From positions 1,240,001 through 1,304,000 of the forward strand of contig NC_014532.2 of NCBI RefSeq assembly GCF_000196875.2: 64,000 nucleotides of DNA. The letters are read 5' to 3'. Origin of the DNA: Halomonas elongata DSM 2581. GTDB taxonomy: Bacteria > Pseudomonadota > Gammaproteobacteria > Pseudomonadales > Halomonadaceae. A model generated the notes under the pieces. It ran no database searches. It worked only from the letters and a program-made list of their open reading frames with translations, and was not told where the DNA came from. The position numbers and the translations under genes were made by a program. Below, piece after piece: positions 7,358 to 16,027 of the stretch (position 1 is its first letter; every line of letters begins with the position of its first letter).

Positions 7358-7783
7358 TTATGCGGTCGGAGAGTGGAGCTCGACGCAGGCAATCACCCGG
7401 CCATCGTTGAGGGTCACGGCGTCGGAGCGGAACACGGCGTTCGGGTAAGCAGTACCCACGTCGGCATCCTGTACTTCGCCGGCGGCGTTGAACTCGATGG
7501 CACCGCCATCGGTAACGGTCCCGCCATCGATCACGGAGCACCAGGCCAGGCCTCGGGTCAGAACCGACACATCGTCGTACTGGACGTAGTTGTCGATCTT
7601 GGTGTGGGTGTGCAGGGCGATGCCGGCGATGCGAGTACCGCCGCCTTCCACCACTGCGCCGCTGGCGTTCACGCCACAGACACGGCCGAAGCGCACGTTA
7701 CCGCCGGCCGGGAACGACTCGACACGGTCAAAGCCGGCGTCGGCCTTCATGCCCGGGATGGCTTTTTGCATCTCGAAGATCAT
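7358..7783 (-). CDS. Head decoration / cement-like protein
   Basis: A 141-residue, glycine-rich, beta-rich protein (RVCGVNASGAVVEGGGTRIAG and a late GRVIACVELHS). This suits small capsid-stabilising or decoration proteins (DUF2190-like) usually coded just before the major capsid gene. Its start overlaps the protease/scaffold stop in an ATGA. Role inferred from position and composition. Confidence 0.65.
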   Translation of the reverse strand: MIFEMQKAIPGMKADAGFDRVESFPAGGNVRFGRVCGVNASGAVVEGGGTRIAGIALHTHTKIDNYVQYDDVSVLTRGLAWCSVIDGGTVTDGGAIEFNAAGEVQDADVGTAYPNAVFRSDAVTLNDGRVIACVELHSPTA

Positions 7784-8886
7784 TGGTCATCCTCCACTTT
7801 CTCGCCGCGCATGCGGGCGGCCATTTTCTCGCGGGCTTCGGCAGCACTGCCGCCTTTGGCAGGCACGCCATCCTGGTTGATTCCGGTGGACACCTTGCGC
7901 TGATTGGCGGCATCGTCCCGACGCTTGTCGGCGTCGGCCACCGCGTAGTCGTAGGCAGCGTCGATATAGGCATCTTCCTTGTCGGTCAGGTCGACGCTAT
8001 CGCCGCGAATGGCCTTGATCACGCTCACCTTGAGGTCGCGGTCGGCGGCATCCTCCTTCACCTCGACCTTGTGCTCTTTGGCCTTGGCCTCGAGCTCCAG
8101 TCGGGCACGGGCCTGCTTCACAGCGTCCTGCTTGATCTGCTCAGCCTGGTTTTCGGCTTCTTCTTTGGCTTGCTCGGCAGCGTCGGCCCGGGCCTTCTCC
8201 TGCTCGAGCATGGTTTTGGCATCGTCAAGATCAGCGCGAGCCTGCTTGTAGGCATGGCCTACCTCGGGCGCGGCGTCGTACTCGATGCCGTTGTCGAGAC
8301 GCACTTTGTCCATAATCGGATCACCTTCATCGTCGTCGGTTGGTGTTGCGGCATCGGCCGCGTCGCTCATTTGCTCGGCGTCTGCCGAATCGAGATTGAG
8401 CCGGGCATTGCCTGCGCGGCCCTCGGGCACGACAGCCAGGTGATTCACCCGGATGTTCGTCTGAATGGCGTCGTAGCGTTCGCCGTTGTACTCGCCGGGT
8501 TCTTCTATCGTGTCCACCAGGTAGCCCACAGAGAGCTCTTTCCAGCCGTCCTGCTTCACCACGCGTGGGTCGTGGATCACGATGTCGCCAGTCACATCGT
8601 TGCCATCCTGCCGACCTTCGCTTGTCACCGTGCCGATCTGGTACTTCTTCACGGTGGACGCCGCGACCTTGCCGTGGTGGCCCTTGGTGATCGGCTTATT
8701 GCGATAGGTGGCCAGCGAGTCCTGGGAGAACACGTCCTCGGGCCGGCGCAGTTCGCGGCGAATGCCGCCTTTTCCATCCCTGTACGTAAAAACGCCCGTG
8801 CGGGTCAGCACAGGCGAGTCTTCGAGGTATCCGTCCTCGGTGAACCGGGCTTTGATCGGCGCCCGGTCGTAGCGATAAACACTCAT
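7780..8886 (-). CDS. DUF2213-type prohead protease/scaffold protein
   Basis: A 368-residue protein. Start chosen at 8886 (MSVYRYDRAPIKA) because it forms an ATGA overlap with the upstream minor-head gene; a longer frame to 8985 lies within that gene. The N-terminal about 165 residues form a DUF2213 domain with YRNKPITKGHHGKV and YLVDTIEEPGEYNGERYDA. An acidic linker and a long Ala/Glu/Lys coiled coil (about 185-265) follow. The protease-like head plus scaffold-like tail suggests one protein that shapes the prohead and then processes it; this is inference from architecture. Confidence 0.75.
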   Translation of the reverse strand: MSVYRYDRAPIKARFTEDGYLEDSPVLTRTGVFTYRDGKGGIRRELRRPEDVFSQDSLATYRNKPITKGHHGKVAASTVKKYQIGTVTSEGRQDGNDVTGDIVIHDPRVVKQDGWKELSVGYLVDTIEEPGEYNGERYDAIQTNIRVNHLAVVPEGRAGNARLNLDSADAEQMSDAADAATPTDDDEGDPIMDKVRLDNGIEYDAAPEVGHAYKQARADLDDAKTMLEQEKARADAAEQAKEEAENQAEQIKQDAVKQARARLELEAKAKEHKVEVKEDAADRDLKVSVIKAIRGDSVDLTDKEDAYIDAAYDYAVADADKRRDDAANQRKVSTGINQDGVPAKGGSAAEAREKMAARMRGEKVEDDQ

Positions 8887-9719
8887 TGCAATGTCACCTC
8901 GTCTCGGGGCGGCCATTTCGGGGAGGCCCAACAGCGACAGTGGATCGGCTGACCGGGATGGCCATCCCAGGGCGGCTTCGACCACTTGAAGGACTTGCGC
9001 TCCCGGCGCCGGTGGTGAGCACGCTCACGCCAGTCCAGAACACCGCGCCAGTAGTATTCGTCGATGCCAATGGCTTGCTGCCGATACTGGGTCAGGCGGC
9101 CGTTGAGCTTGCCGATCTGGTCGTTGGCGATCAGTTGTGCCCGGTTGACCGGCTTGTCGTAGGTCGCCCGGATGGTGTCGCGCAGGTCGGTGGCCGATTG
9201 GCCCTCGTTGATCGCGCGGATGATCACGCCCTGCAGATCATCGACGTATCGCTCGGGGATGGACCGGATCAGCTTGAGGTTTTCCAGCTCCCAAGCCCGC
9301 ATCAGCTTGTCGAGGTCAGGCTCGGCCTTGGCGTAGGGCTCGCCGTAGACACGGCGGACCAGCTTCACGAACTGGCGCAGGTTGAAGCGGCTGACGCGCT
9401 CGCCGAACTCGGCCACGCCGACATCAGAGGCTGACGCCGGTCCTGCCATGCCCTCGAAGACCTGTTGGGCGCGGCGACCGAGGAGGGCGGCCAGAACAGT
9501 GCCGAGGATCTCGTTCAGGCGGTCGGCCCAGGTGCCTTCGTCGGACTCCTCGCTCTCGCCCAGGGCGTCGCTGCGCATGCCTGCCATCTCGACGAGACGC
9601 GGCACCTCCGGCATCAACAGCTCGTTGCATGCTCGCTGGCATCGGCGGGCGTATTGCTTGAGAGTCTTCGTGTACTCGCGCTCGATAGCCTCGGGATGCG
9701 CCCATTTCGGCTCAGGCAT
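8883..9719 (-). CDS. Phage Mu gpF / SPP1 gp7-like minor head protein
   Basis: A 278-residue protein. The C-terminal part has the family signature: helix RAQLIANDQIGKLNGRLTQY, then YYWRGVLDWRERAHHRRRER and the closing GQPIHCRCWASP. The last resembles the HPxCRC motif of head-morphogenesis proteins of the Mu F / SPP1 gp7 family. These proteins sit near the portal and assist DNA ejection or head assembly. It overlaps the portal gene by 8 bp and the next gene by 4. Confidence 0.85.
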   Translation of the reverse strand: MPEPKWAHPEAIEREYTKTLKQYARRCQRACNELLMPEVPRLVEMAGMRSDALGESEESDEGTWADRLNEILGTVLAALLGRRAQQVFEGMAGPASASDVGVAEFGERVSRFNLRQFVKLVRRVYGEPYAKAEPDLDKLMRAWELENLKLIRSIPERYVDDLQGVIIRAINEGQSATDLRDTIRATYDKPVNRAQLIANDQIGKLNGRLTQYRQQAIGIDEYYWRGVLDWRERAHHRRRERKSFKWSKPPWDGHPGQPIHCRCWASPKWPPRDEVTLQ

Positions 9720-10956
9720 CGTCTAACGCCTCCAGGCCGTAGAGCCCTTCACGCTCCATGTGGCTGCGCAGGTCGCGCTCGCTCACGGCGCCAGTCTCAA
9801 AGTCCAAGGTGCGGGCTTGCGCCTCGTCTCGGGCCGCCTGTGCGTTCTTCTGGCGGATCTCGGCCTGCTCCTTCTCAGTCGGCGTCCACAGGCTGGGCCA
9901 ATGAATCGACCAATCCGATGGCGCACTGACGCCTGACTGCCGGGTGATGGCGTCGACAAGCCGCTCAAGCGCCGGCTGCGCTCGGGTTTTCTGGATGCCT
10001 TCGACCAGGTTGTAGAGGTTGTCGGTGTCGTTCTCGCCGGTGTTATTGAGGCCGCCGGCAGACTGCATGAACAGCGACGTGACCGGAATGCCTGAGTCGG
10101 CGGACACGGCAACCTGAAACTCGGCGATCAGGTCTTTGATGCCGGAGACGTTGAGGTCATAGACCTGGTAGTCGTCATCCGCGTCCACGGTCACACCGTT
10201 CATGAGGCTGCGCACCTCATCCACCATGTCGACCCGCTTTCTGACTTCCGCTTCATCTCCGTCTTGTATCGCCTGCGCCAAGCCGCTCATCTTGTGCACG
10301 GCCTGCTGCTTGCGCTTGAGAACCTCGAGAGCAAGGCGCAGCGCACGTTCGTAACGCTCGATGGTGTGGAACGCGGCATCGGCGGATGGACGCCCCGCCC
10401 AGGGCACCGACTTTCCGACCTTGAGTCGGGCCGGCAGGGGTTCGCCCGGGACCGGCAGCAGGCGTGACTCATGGACCTCGAAATAGCCGGTGCCGGCGTA
10501 GTTGCCGGTGATCAGTGGGCGGACGTGGTAGACCTCGGGCTGGCCGTATGTCGGATCTCGAGGATCGTCGTAGTAGCCGCCCGGGGCCACCGAGAGCTGG
10601 CTGTATTCGATGACGCGGATCTCGGTGATGCGCCCCACATTCTCCGGTAGCGGGTCGGCCAGCTCGCCGGTATCGGTCAGCAGCAACAGCGCCGCTGCGC
10701 CGTCCAGGCTCGACCAGCGAATGGCATCGGCCAGGGCGCCCATGACATCGAGCCGATCCAGCTCGCCCATAATGGCCCGCTTGTCATCACCATTGATCTC
10801 CACGCCTCGAGACACGGCCATGTCGGCTGGTATATCGATCACGCGAGCCGCGATACCGCCCCGGGCATACATAGTCGCCGGATCGGTAGGCGCAACCTGG
10901 CGGCGGCGGTCACCCAGCACTGCCGAGCGATAGCCGTCCTCGTAATAACTCGGCAT
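9712..10956 (-). CDS. Portal protein (DUF1073 family)
   Basis: A 414-residue portal of the DUF1073 type: MYARGGIAARVIDIPADMA near the N-terminus, RWSSLDGAAALLLLTD, and a C-terminal SGIPVTSLFMQSAGGLNNTGENDT segment typical of the family. It forms the dodecameric DNA gate at the head vertex and docks the terminase. It is 8 bp downstream of the large terminase gene. Some DUF1073 proteins are labelled anti-CBASS Acb1-like in databases; I see no paired HxT phosphoesterase motifs here. Confidence 0.87.
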   Translation of the reverse strand: MPSYYEDGYRSAVLGDRRRQVAPTDPATMYARGGIAARVIDIPADMAVSRGVEINGDDKRAIMGELDRLDVMGALADAIRWSSLDGAAALLLLTDTGELADPLPENVGRITEIRVIEYSQLSVAPGGYYDDPRDPTYGQPEVYHVRPLITGNYAGTGYFEVHESRLLPVPGEPLPARLKVGKSVPWAGRPSADAAFHTIERYERALRLALEVLKRKQQAVHKMSGLAQAIQDGDEAEVRKRVDMVDEVRSLMNGVTVDADDDYQVYDLNVSGIKDLIAEFQVAVSADSGIPVTSLFMQSAGGLNNTGENDTDNLYNLVEGIQKTRAQPALERLVDAITRQSGVSAPSDWSIHWPSLWTPTEKEQAEIRQKNAQAARDEAQARTLDFETGAVSERDLRSHMEREGLYGLEALDDA

Positions 10957-10964
10957 GGTGTCTC

Positions 10965-12560
10965 CTAACTTGCGAGCGCTTTGAATCGATCGGTTACCGA
11001 CTTGTTCGGCGCGTAGAGGATCATCACGGCGTCAGCCAGGTTGGGCGACTTGGTGCCTTCCGGCGCCTTGTCCACCACCACCTTACCGGTGCCATTGACG
11101 TGATAAGTCGGCTGCGAGAGCTCGAGCATCAGCTTCGACAGGATCGGAAGCCGGCTGTCGATGGAGATGATGTCGTCGGGGTCGAATTCCATGCCCTCGA
11201 CAACGGCTCGGTAGGTACGCTGGAAGCGAAGTCGAAGCGCCCACCAAGCCTGGGCCTTGAGGTTGGCGAAGAAATCCTTGTTCTTGCGCTTGGGCACCAT
11301 CTCCTTGTCGGGCTCGATAACGCCGCCCGATCCACGGAATGGGTTTACCTTCAGCTTCGGGCGCTTCTGCTCGGCACGCTGCTCGTTGATCACCCGGGCA
11401 TCGCCACGCACCCCTGAGCCTAGGCCGTCAGCGTCGTAATCGAACCGACTGCCGCCGTGCTCATCGGTGTGATCGAACGCCTTTTGGACAGTGCCGAAGA
11501 TATCGGAGCCTTTCCCGGTCCACTCATCAACCAGGTCCAGCAGGATGCCGTGTCGGCCGGCGTAAGCGTTCTGGTCCTTGCCCTCGTCGGCCACGTCCAG
11601 GGCGCCAAGCCGCTCGCCTGTGATCTCGATGCCGAGCTTCTTGTGCGCGTCTACTGCCGCCTGCACCCAGGCCGATGGGATCAGCACACCCTCGACCGAG
11701 GCGCTGTAGTTGATGTCGATCTCCTGGGCCACGGTGACCGGGTCCAGCTCATCGACCTGTTTGGCGTACCAGGCATCATCCTTCCGGGGATCGTCCCGCC
11801 AGTGGAAGGTGAATACCGAAATCTTGCCGCTATGGCGACGCTGGGCGAACGGATTACCCATGCCGTTGGGCGTCGACACGTCCTGCCGGCAGTTGGTGGT
11901 TGCCGACAGTGAGGCGTCCACCAGGTGCGGCCGCTCGAGGAACGCCGACTCGTCGACGATGTAGAAGCCAGTCCGGTCACCGCGCCCGATGCCATCACCC
12001 GACTCGCCGGTCATCACCGACTCTGTCTCGGGGAACATGATGCGCATATGCGGCGCGTGTCGCTTGCGCTCCCATCCGCCCCGGAACTCACGGGGCAGCA
12101 TGCTCATGAAGCTCCGCGCCTTCTCGAACAGCGACTTCGGCGAGCCGATCTTATCGACGTATTCCTCTTTCCGAGAGCCGAAACCGACCGCCATGCCTGG
12201 GTGATGCAGGCAGACAGTGCACCCTAGGCCGATGGTCAGCCAGGACATGCCCATGTCGCGGGTCTTCTCGGTGATGCCCGGCTCCTGCCGGCGCCACCGC
12301 TCCATGAACCACTCGATCCATTCCTCCTGGCGTGGGAACAGCAGGAAGGGAATGCTGGCCGGCAGCCCTCGCTCGACGTTCCTGGGGTCATAGGTCATGC
12401 CCCAATCGATGATGAACTGGGCCGGGTGGTCGCGGTAATACTGCCGCATGGCCGGCAGGCAGCTCGGCTCCTCGCGAATCCGTCGCAGCCGCTCGGCCCG
12501 CCACTCGAACACCTCGACATAATCCGGGTTTCGGAAATCGAAGGGGAACGGTATTGGCAT
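10965..12560 (-). CDS. Terminase large subunit
   Basis: A 531-residue packaging ATPase/nuclease. The ATPase part has a divergent Walker-A-like segment ([16 protein letters not shown], about residues 97-112) and a Walker B with catalytic Glu in [11 protein letters not shown]. The C-terminal nuclease part has acidic clusters in [18 protein letters not shown] and [16 protein letters not shown]. It cuts concatemeric DNA and drives it into the prohead through the portal. The start overlaps the small-subunit stop by 1 bp. Confidence 0.93.
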   Translation of the reverse strand: MPIPFPFDFRNPDYVEVFEWRAERLRRIREEPSCLPAMRQYYRDHPAQFIIDWGMTYDPRNVERGLPASIPFLLFPRQEEWIEWFMERWRRQEPGITEKTRDMGMSWLTIGLGCTVCLHHPGMAVGFGSRKEEYVDKIGSPKSLFEKARSFMSMLPREFRGGWERKRHAPHMRIMFPETESVMTGESGDGIGRGDRTGFYIVDESAFLERPHLVDASLSATTNCRQDVSTPNGMGNPFAQRRHSGKISVFTFHWRDDPRKDDAWYAKQVDELDPVTVAQEIDINYSASVEGVLIPSAWVQAAVDAHKKLGIEITGERLGALDVADEGKDQNAYAGRHGILLDLVDEWTGKGSDIFGTVQKAFDHTDEHGGSRFDYDADGLGSGVRGDARVINEQRAEQKRPKLKVNPFRGSGGVIEPDKEMVPKRKNKDFFANLKAQAWWALRLRFQRTYRAVVEGMEFDPDDIISIDSRLPILSKLMLELSQPTYHVNGTGKVVVDKAPEGTKSPNLADAVMILYAPNKSVTDRFKALAS

Positions 12561-13150
12561 CAGTCCCCCATCATGTCGCGGTAGATTCTGGCCGCCTCCT
12601 CGGGATCGTCGGTGCTGATACCCACCGTTTCGATGGGGCCGCCATTCTTGCCGGTGTGCTCATGCCGCTCTCGCCAGGCCTGGACATCGACGTGCTTGCC
12701 GAGCAGCTCCAGGTTCTTCACCTTGTCCGGCCACTTGATCTTCTTCAGCAGGCCGATCTGTTCGCGTTCGTCGCCCTGGCCATCCCATAGCTCGGCCACA
12801 TCCAGACCTGATAGCGTGCGGCGCCATGACTGTGGCCACTCCCTGACAGGCAAGATGCTGCCGTCGTCGGCCAGGATGTCGGCCACATCCATCTGATCGA
12901 TCTCGACCAGGCGGTGGAGCACATAGTCAGCGTCGATCTTGGTGCGCTCTGAGCGCAGAGCTTTGCGCTGCGCGATGGCCTCCGCGACCTTCGCATTGCT
13001 TAGCAGGCGAGAGGCGGTGCCTTCAGCGGATCGCTCGGCATAACCGGCACGGATGGCAGCCTGCTTGCCGTTCAAATCCTTCAAGTACTCATCAACGAAT
13101 CGAGACTGCCGAGCCGTCAGCGCGACAGCCTCCTGGGCAGCCTTGGTCAT
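12560..13150 (-). CDS. Terminase small subunit
   Basis: A 196-residue protein with the Terminase_2-like N-terminus: [40 protein letters not shown] and [11 protein letters not shown] form the DNA-binding helix-turn-helix. The middle recognises and oligomerises, and the C-terminus ([14 protein letters not shown]) likely contacts the large subunit. It recognises the phage packaging site and stimulates TerL. A packaging site is expected within or close to this gene but none was recognised. Confidence 0.92.
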   Translation of the reverse strand: MTKAAQEAVALTARQSRFVDEYLKDLNGKQAAIRAGYAERSAEGTASRLLSNAKVAEAIAQRKALRSERTKIDADYVLHRLVEIDQMDVADILADDGSILPVREWPQSWRRTLSGLDVAELWDGQGDEREQIGLLKKIKWPDKVKNLELLGKHVDVQAWRERHEHTGKNGGPIETVGISTDDPEEAARIYRDMMGD

Positions 13151-13208
13151 ACTGATTCCTTGTCCGTGATAACCTCGGAAGGGCGCCCCAACCGAGAGGT
13201 GAAGTTCT

Positions 13209-13415
13209 ATGAGGGTTCAATATCAACTGGAATCAGACCAGTCCGTTCTGGAGGTCCGCGAAGAGGCTGAATGGCCTCGTCACAGCAAACCCATTCGACT
13301 AACAAGCGGCACCTTTAAGCTGGTGGATACTGACGTATCAAATGAAGAAGGCGTCGACCTCATTGCGACTGTCCGGCCAGGCAAGCCTGGTAAAGTCACT
13401 TCAGTGGTGGTTTAG
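13209..13415 (+). CDS. Small protein of unknown function, opposite strand
   Basis: A 68-residue, beta-rich protein (MRVQYQLESDQSVLEVREEA and SGTFKLVDTDVSNEEGVD) on the plus strand between lysis and terminase genes. Because it opposes late transcription it may be expressed in the lysogen. A GAGAGG upstream gives a moderate ribosome-binding site. The reading frame has protein-like composition, unlike the overlapping minus-strand frame. No family recognised. Confidence 0.5.
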   Translation: MRVQYQLESDQSVLEVREEAEWPRHSKPIRLTSGTFKLVDTDVSNEEGVDLIATVRPGKPGKVTSVVV

Positions 13416-13571
13416 CTGTTATCGGACTGATGCCGCCGACGGTTTGCCAGTCAGGCGCACTATCGGCCTCACCTGCTTTCGCATTGATGAGCGCCCCGAC
13501 CAGGGCTGTGTTGAGACTGCGTGGGCAGAATGGGGCGCTCAGCGATGCGTTATCGGTATTTCGATATCGCC

Positions 13572-13691
13572 TTACAGGCCGCGGAAGAAGGCCCATCCAA
13601 CAGCGGCACAGCACACCACGAAGATGGTGGCCGGGATGCCGATCGTGATGCCGAGTGTCCACAGCAGCCAGGTAGGGATTTCGATAGTCAT
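13572..13691 (-). CDS. 39-residue single-span membrane protein of lysis region
   Basis: ATG at 13691 follows a strong GGAGGGAG. The product starts MTIEIPTWLLWTLGITIGIP and continues as one long hydrophobic span ending WAFFRGL. It lies just downstream of the holin-like and endolysin genes on the same strand. Small single-span proteins in this position are often holin, antiholin or spanin parts; the sequence alone does not say which. Confidence 0.6.
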   Translation of the reverse strand: MTIEIPTWLLWTLGITIGIPATIFVVCCAAVGWAFFRGL

Positions 13692-13779
13692 CACTCCCTC
13701 CGATTCAGCAGCAGGCCCGCAACGAACACCGCCACCAGCACCCACGCATAGGGCCGGGCGATGGCGTTGCGGGCGAGCC

Positions 13780-14019
13780 TTACAGCGCGGCTTGGATCTT
13801 GGCGCCCATTAGCCCCAGCAGCGCAGAGGCTGCGCTCGCCACTTCGAGGGGAATCTCCACCCCGACGAAGGTGCTCAGCGCCCAGGACAGGACGACCGGC
13901 AGGCCTACACCCAGGCCGTCGGCGTTGCTGCGAGCGCCTTGCGCGAAGCGGTTCGGCTTTTTTTCCAGCGTAACGCCCTGAACTGGCGCGCCTTGATCGA
14001 TGTTTGCTTGGTCGGACAT
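13780..14019 (-). CDS. Putative holin
   Basis: A 79-residue protein with a hydrophilic N-terminus and a hydrophobic C-terminal half (LPVVLSWALSTFVGVEIP, then EVASAASALLGLMGAKIQAA), likely one or two membrane segments. It lies 10 bp after a coiled-coil membrane protein and close to the endolysin gene. Holins permeabilise the inner membrane at the end of the lytic cycle. Assignment by size, topology and position; no signature motif. Confidence 0.55.
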   Translation of the reverse strand: MSDQANIDQGAPVQGVTLEKKPNRFAQGARSNADGLGVGLPVVLSWALSTFVGVEIPLEVASAASALLGLMGAKIQAAL

Positions 14020-14029
14020 GGTGGGTACC

Positions 14030-14344
14030 TCAAGGAAAGATGATGCGGGACAGGAAAGCGCCAGCGATGGAGGCGGCAGCGATGGCGGTGGTGCCGATAA
14101 TCTTCCAGCGCCCTGATAGGTGCTGGTATTGCTGCGTGCCAGTCGCTTGGGCTACAGCGTGATTCAGCTCGACATGTCTGATTCGCTGAGAGTGATCGGC
14201 CAGCATCCCGTCGTGCGCCTCGATCTTCGCGCCTTGGTTGTGCTGCCGCTCTTCCGTGCGGGCCGTGCGCTCGTTGAGCTCTTTGACGCCAGCTTCAATG
14301 CGGTCGAGTTGGGATTGTGTGCTTGGCACCTGCTCCATACTCAC
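14030..14344 (-). CDS. Coiled-coil, tail-anchored membrane protein (XhlA-like)
   Basis: A 104-residue protein: a long charged coiled coil (QLDRIEAGVKELNERTARTE onward, to about residue 60), then a C-terminal membrane span (WKIIGTTAIAAASIAGAFLS). This is the layout of XhlA/hemolysin-like phage proteins that work with holins, and of some i-spanins reversed. It overlaps the endolysin stop by 4 bp, supporting a role in lysis. Confidence 0.6.
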   Translation of the reverse strand: MSMEQVPSTQSQLDRIEAGVKELNERTARTEERQHNQGAKIEAHDGMLADHSQRIRHVELNHAVAQATGTQQYQHLSGRWKIIGTTAIAAASIAGAFLSRIIFP

Positions 14345-14916
14345 GAGCCCCCCTTGCCGCAGGGCGACAATTCGATAACACGACTCAGCCAGCCGTAGGT
14401 GAACGCCTCTTGGCTCTCTCGAGCCTCGGCAATCGACACCATGAACTCGATGCGCAGTGCGTTGACGGCCTCGGCCAGTACATCCAGCCCGGGGCGGCCA
14501 CGGGTGTCGTGGTAGTCCTCCAGGGCGCCGATGGTGGCCGGGCCGACCGCACCGTCTACGGCGATGTCGTCGTAGTCACGCTCGACGCGATTGAGCACGT
14601 TGAGCAGCCGCTGCAGTGTCTCAGCAGGGCGACCTGGGCCTGAGTTGACCCCGTAGTCGAACAGATACGCCGCCAGCCCCTCGTGGATCATCGCCACCTT
14701 GTCGAGCCGCAGGCTGTGCCAGTACCGGTCGGCGTAGATGTCGTGGGCCAGCACAAGGGGCAGGGCGCGCATGTCGCCGGTATAGCCGTAGTCCCGCGCC
14801 ACAGCCTCGGTGATGCCGTAGCGGGTCGGGCCCCCACGATCCGCCGAATGATCGACATAGCCACCCTCACGGTCGATCACCTCGCCGATCAGGCGATTTT
14901 TCAGCGACTGATGCAT
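14341..14916 (-). CDS. Endolysin, glycoside hydrolase family 108 muramidase
   Basis: A 191-residue GH108 endolysin. The catalytic Glu is in IDREGGYVDHSADRGGPTRY near residues 13-32, followed by GITEAVARDYGY. The C-terminal part has the peptidoglycan-binding repeat DGAVGPATIGAL. It cleaves the glycan backbone of peptidoglycan. Start chosen at 14916 (GGAG upstream; matches the family N-terminus); an in-frame ATG at 14964 also has GGAG. The frame open to 15057 overlaps a terminator and is not used. Confidence 0.88.
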   Translation of the reverse strand: MHQSLKNRLIGEVIDREGGYVDHSADRGGPTRYGITEAVARDYGYTGDMRALPLVLAHDIYADRYWHSLRLDKVAMIHEGLAAYLFDYGVNSGPGRPAETLQRLLNVLNRVERDYDDIAVDGAVGPATIGALEDYHDTRGRPGLDVLAEAVNALRIEFMVSIAEARESQEAFTYGWLSRVIELSPCGKGGS

Positions 14917-14984
14917 AGCGGGCTCCGAGCGAGGGCAAGCGTCTACTGAGTCGATCCAGGGCATAGACGCTCCGACACGAAAAC

Positions 14985-15009
14985 GCCCAGCGAGCCGTAG
15001 CTGCTGGGC
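14985..15009 (-). terminator. Third terminator of the late leader
   Basis: Perfect 7-bp stem GCCCAGC/GCTGGGC with an 11-nt loop, followed on the minus strand by GTTTTC. It is the last of three hairpins between the Q-like gene and the endolysin. Confidence 0.6.
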
Positions 15010-15029
15010 GCAGGGTGGGGCAGACAAAG

Positions 15030-15055
15030 AAAAGCCCCGCCTAAAGAGACGGGGC
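15030..15055 (-). terminator. Second terminator of the late leader
   Basis: GCCCCGTC pairs with GGCGGGGC (one G-U) around a 6-nt loop and is followed by TTTTC on the minus strand. Confidence 0.8.
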
Positions 15056-15120
15056 AACTAGAGATGTGTCATGGAAGCTTGCATACATCCGACGAGGAAG
15101 GGCGATGAAAGTTCCTGACG

Positions 15121-15149
15121 AAAAAGCCCCGCCGGTGAGGCGAGGCTTT
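15121..15149 (-). terminator. First terminator of the late leader (tR'-like)
   Basis: AAGCCTCGCC pairs with GGCGGGGCTT (one G-U) around TCACC, followed by five T on the minus strand. It lies about 45-75 bp downstream of the probable late promoter, where lambda has tR'. The 14917-15225 interval holds only this promoter and three terminators. Confidence 0.85.
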
Positions 15150-15193
15150 GAGATTAGGAGCTGTCAGGGCATAGCTACGACAGCTTACAAATG

Positions 15194-15222
15194 AGCGTAT
15201 CAGGATGGGCTAAGAAATGCAA
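15194..15222 (-). promoter_or_regulatory. Probable phage late promoter (pR'-like)
   Basis: On the minus strand TTGCAT (15222-15217) and TACGCT (15199-15194) are separated by exactly 17 bp, a good sigma-70 promoter. It begins 3 bp after the stop codon of the Q-like gene and points into three terminators and then the lysis and structural genes. Confidence 0.75.
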
Positions 15223-15225
15223 CAG

Positions 15226-15855
15226 CTACGCCGCTGCTCGCGCCTCGCGGACCATGCGGCCGATCACCTCGCTGACAGGCTCCATGGCATCACCCTCAAG
15301 CGTCGCCATGGCTGCCTGAATGACGCCCCACACAGGCCGCCAATCCTGGTGCCACTTGCGAGTCGTGATCGGCACGCCGTACCAGCCCGACATCACTTCG
15401 CCAATGCGCTCCGGCGACCACTCAGGCTGCGCCCCCGACAGGTTGCGCTGCCGCTCCATCAGGGCGACGTGGATCAGATAGTGCACGCGCTCTTTCTTGG
15501 CTGGCTTCCATGCCCGGCCATCCTTCCAGTTGGGGATGTGGGCGATCACCTTGGACTCGACGGCTGCCACGGCATCGTTAAGCCAGGCATTGGCGCTCTC
15601 GAGCATCGGATCGCACAGCACATGGCCGATAGCTGCCAGGGCAGGGGAGTCGCTCTCCATGCGGCGAATGCAGGCGTAGATCGGCGCGTACTCCGAGCAG
15701 TGGCCGGCCCCGGCGCCGCCCTTGGTCGTGTACTGCACGCCGCCTCCGTTCATCAGGTCCTCGAGGATCGGCCCCATCTGTGAGCGGACGCCGCTATCCA
15801 TCGCCATTGCCCAGGCCACCTTCGGATCGGTGTTGATCATCAGTCGCTCACCCAT
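15226..15855 (-). CDS. Putative Q-like late antiterminator
   Basis: A 209-residue protein starting MGERLMINTDPKVAWAMAMD (ATG 15855, GGAGGA upstream). It is the last gene before the late promoter and terminator array, exactly where lambdoid phages encode Q, and is preceded by nin-type genes. The central RVHYLIHVALMERQRNLSGA and EWSPERIGEVMSGWYGVPIT segments suggest DNA-binding helices. No sequence signature of a known Q family was recognised, so the role is inferred from context. An alternative start is ATG 15840. Confidence 0.6.
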   Translation of the reverse strand: MGERLMINTDPKVAWAMAMDSGVRSQMGPILEDLMNGGGVQYTTKGGAGAGHCSEYAPIYACIRRMESDSPALAAIGHVLCDPMLESANAWLNDAVAAVESKVIAHIPNWKDGRAWKPAKKERVHYLIHVALMERQRNLSGAQPEWSPERIGEVMSGWYGVPITTRKWHQDWRPVWGVIQAAMATLEGDAMEPVSEVIGRMVREARAAA

Positions 15856-16027
15856 TCGCCAGTTCCTCCGCCTTGTCCTTCGCCTTGCTGGCATCCCGAT
15901 ACCAGCCCACCGTCGTGTCGCCGTCGCTCAGCAGGTACATGGCCTTGCCCTGGCTGACCCACTTCGCGATCCTGAAGCGCCCACAGTCAGAGCGAATGCA
16001 GTAGCTGCTCACCTTTCGCCACTCCAT
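15848..16027 (-). CDS. Small nin-region protein, unknown
   Basis: A 59-residue protein, MEWRKVSSYCIRSDCGRFRI and onward. The start overlaps the nuclease stop as TGATG, which fixes it at 16027; longer readings are in the nuclease frame's shadow. The compact beta-like sequence with two Cys recalls small phage proteins of unknown function. It overlaps the Q-like gene by 8 bp. Confidence 0.65.
   Translation of the reverse strand: MEWRKVSSYCIRSDCGRFRIAKWVSQGKAMYLLSDGDTTVGWYRDASKAKDKAEELANG

Noticed and set aside
9712..10956. Portal gene as anti-CBASS Acb1 homologue
   Set aside because: DUF1073 proteins can carry that label, but the two HxT phosphoesterase motifs are not seen; the sequence reads as a portal protein.
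13396..13662. 88-codon minus-strand ORF in the lysis-terminase gap
   Set aside because: Cys/His/Arg-rich composition, no ribosome-binding site, and overlaps the better-supported 39-residue and 68-residue frames.
13687..13800. Possible membrane peptide between the holin-like gene and the 39-residue gene (minus strand, WVLVAVFVAGLLL)
   Set aside because: Open and hydrophobic frame, but no acceptable start codon with a ribosome-binding site; it may begin inside the holin-like gene.
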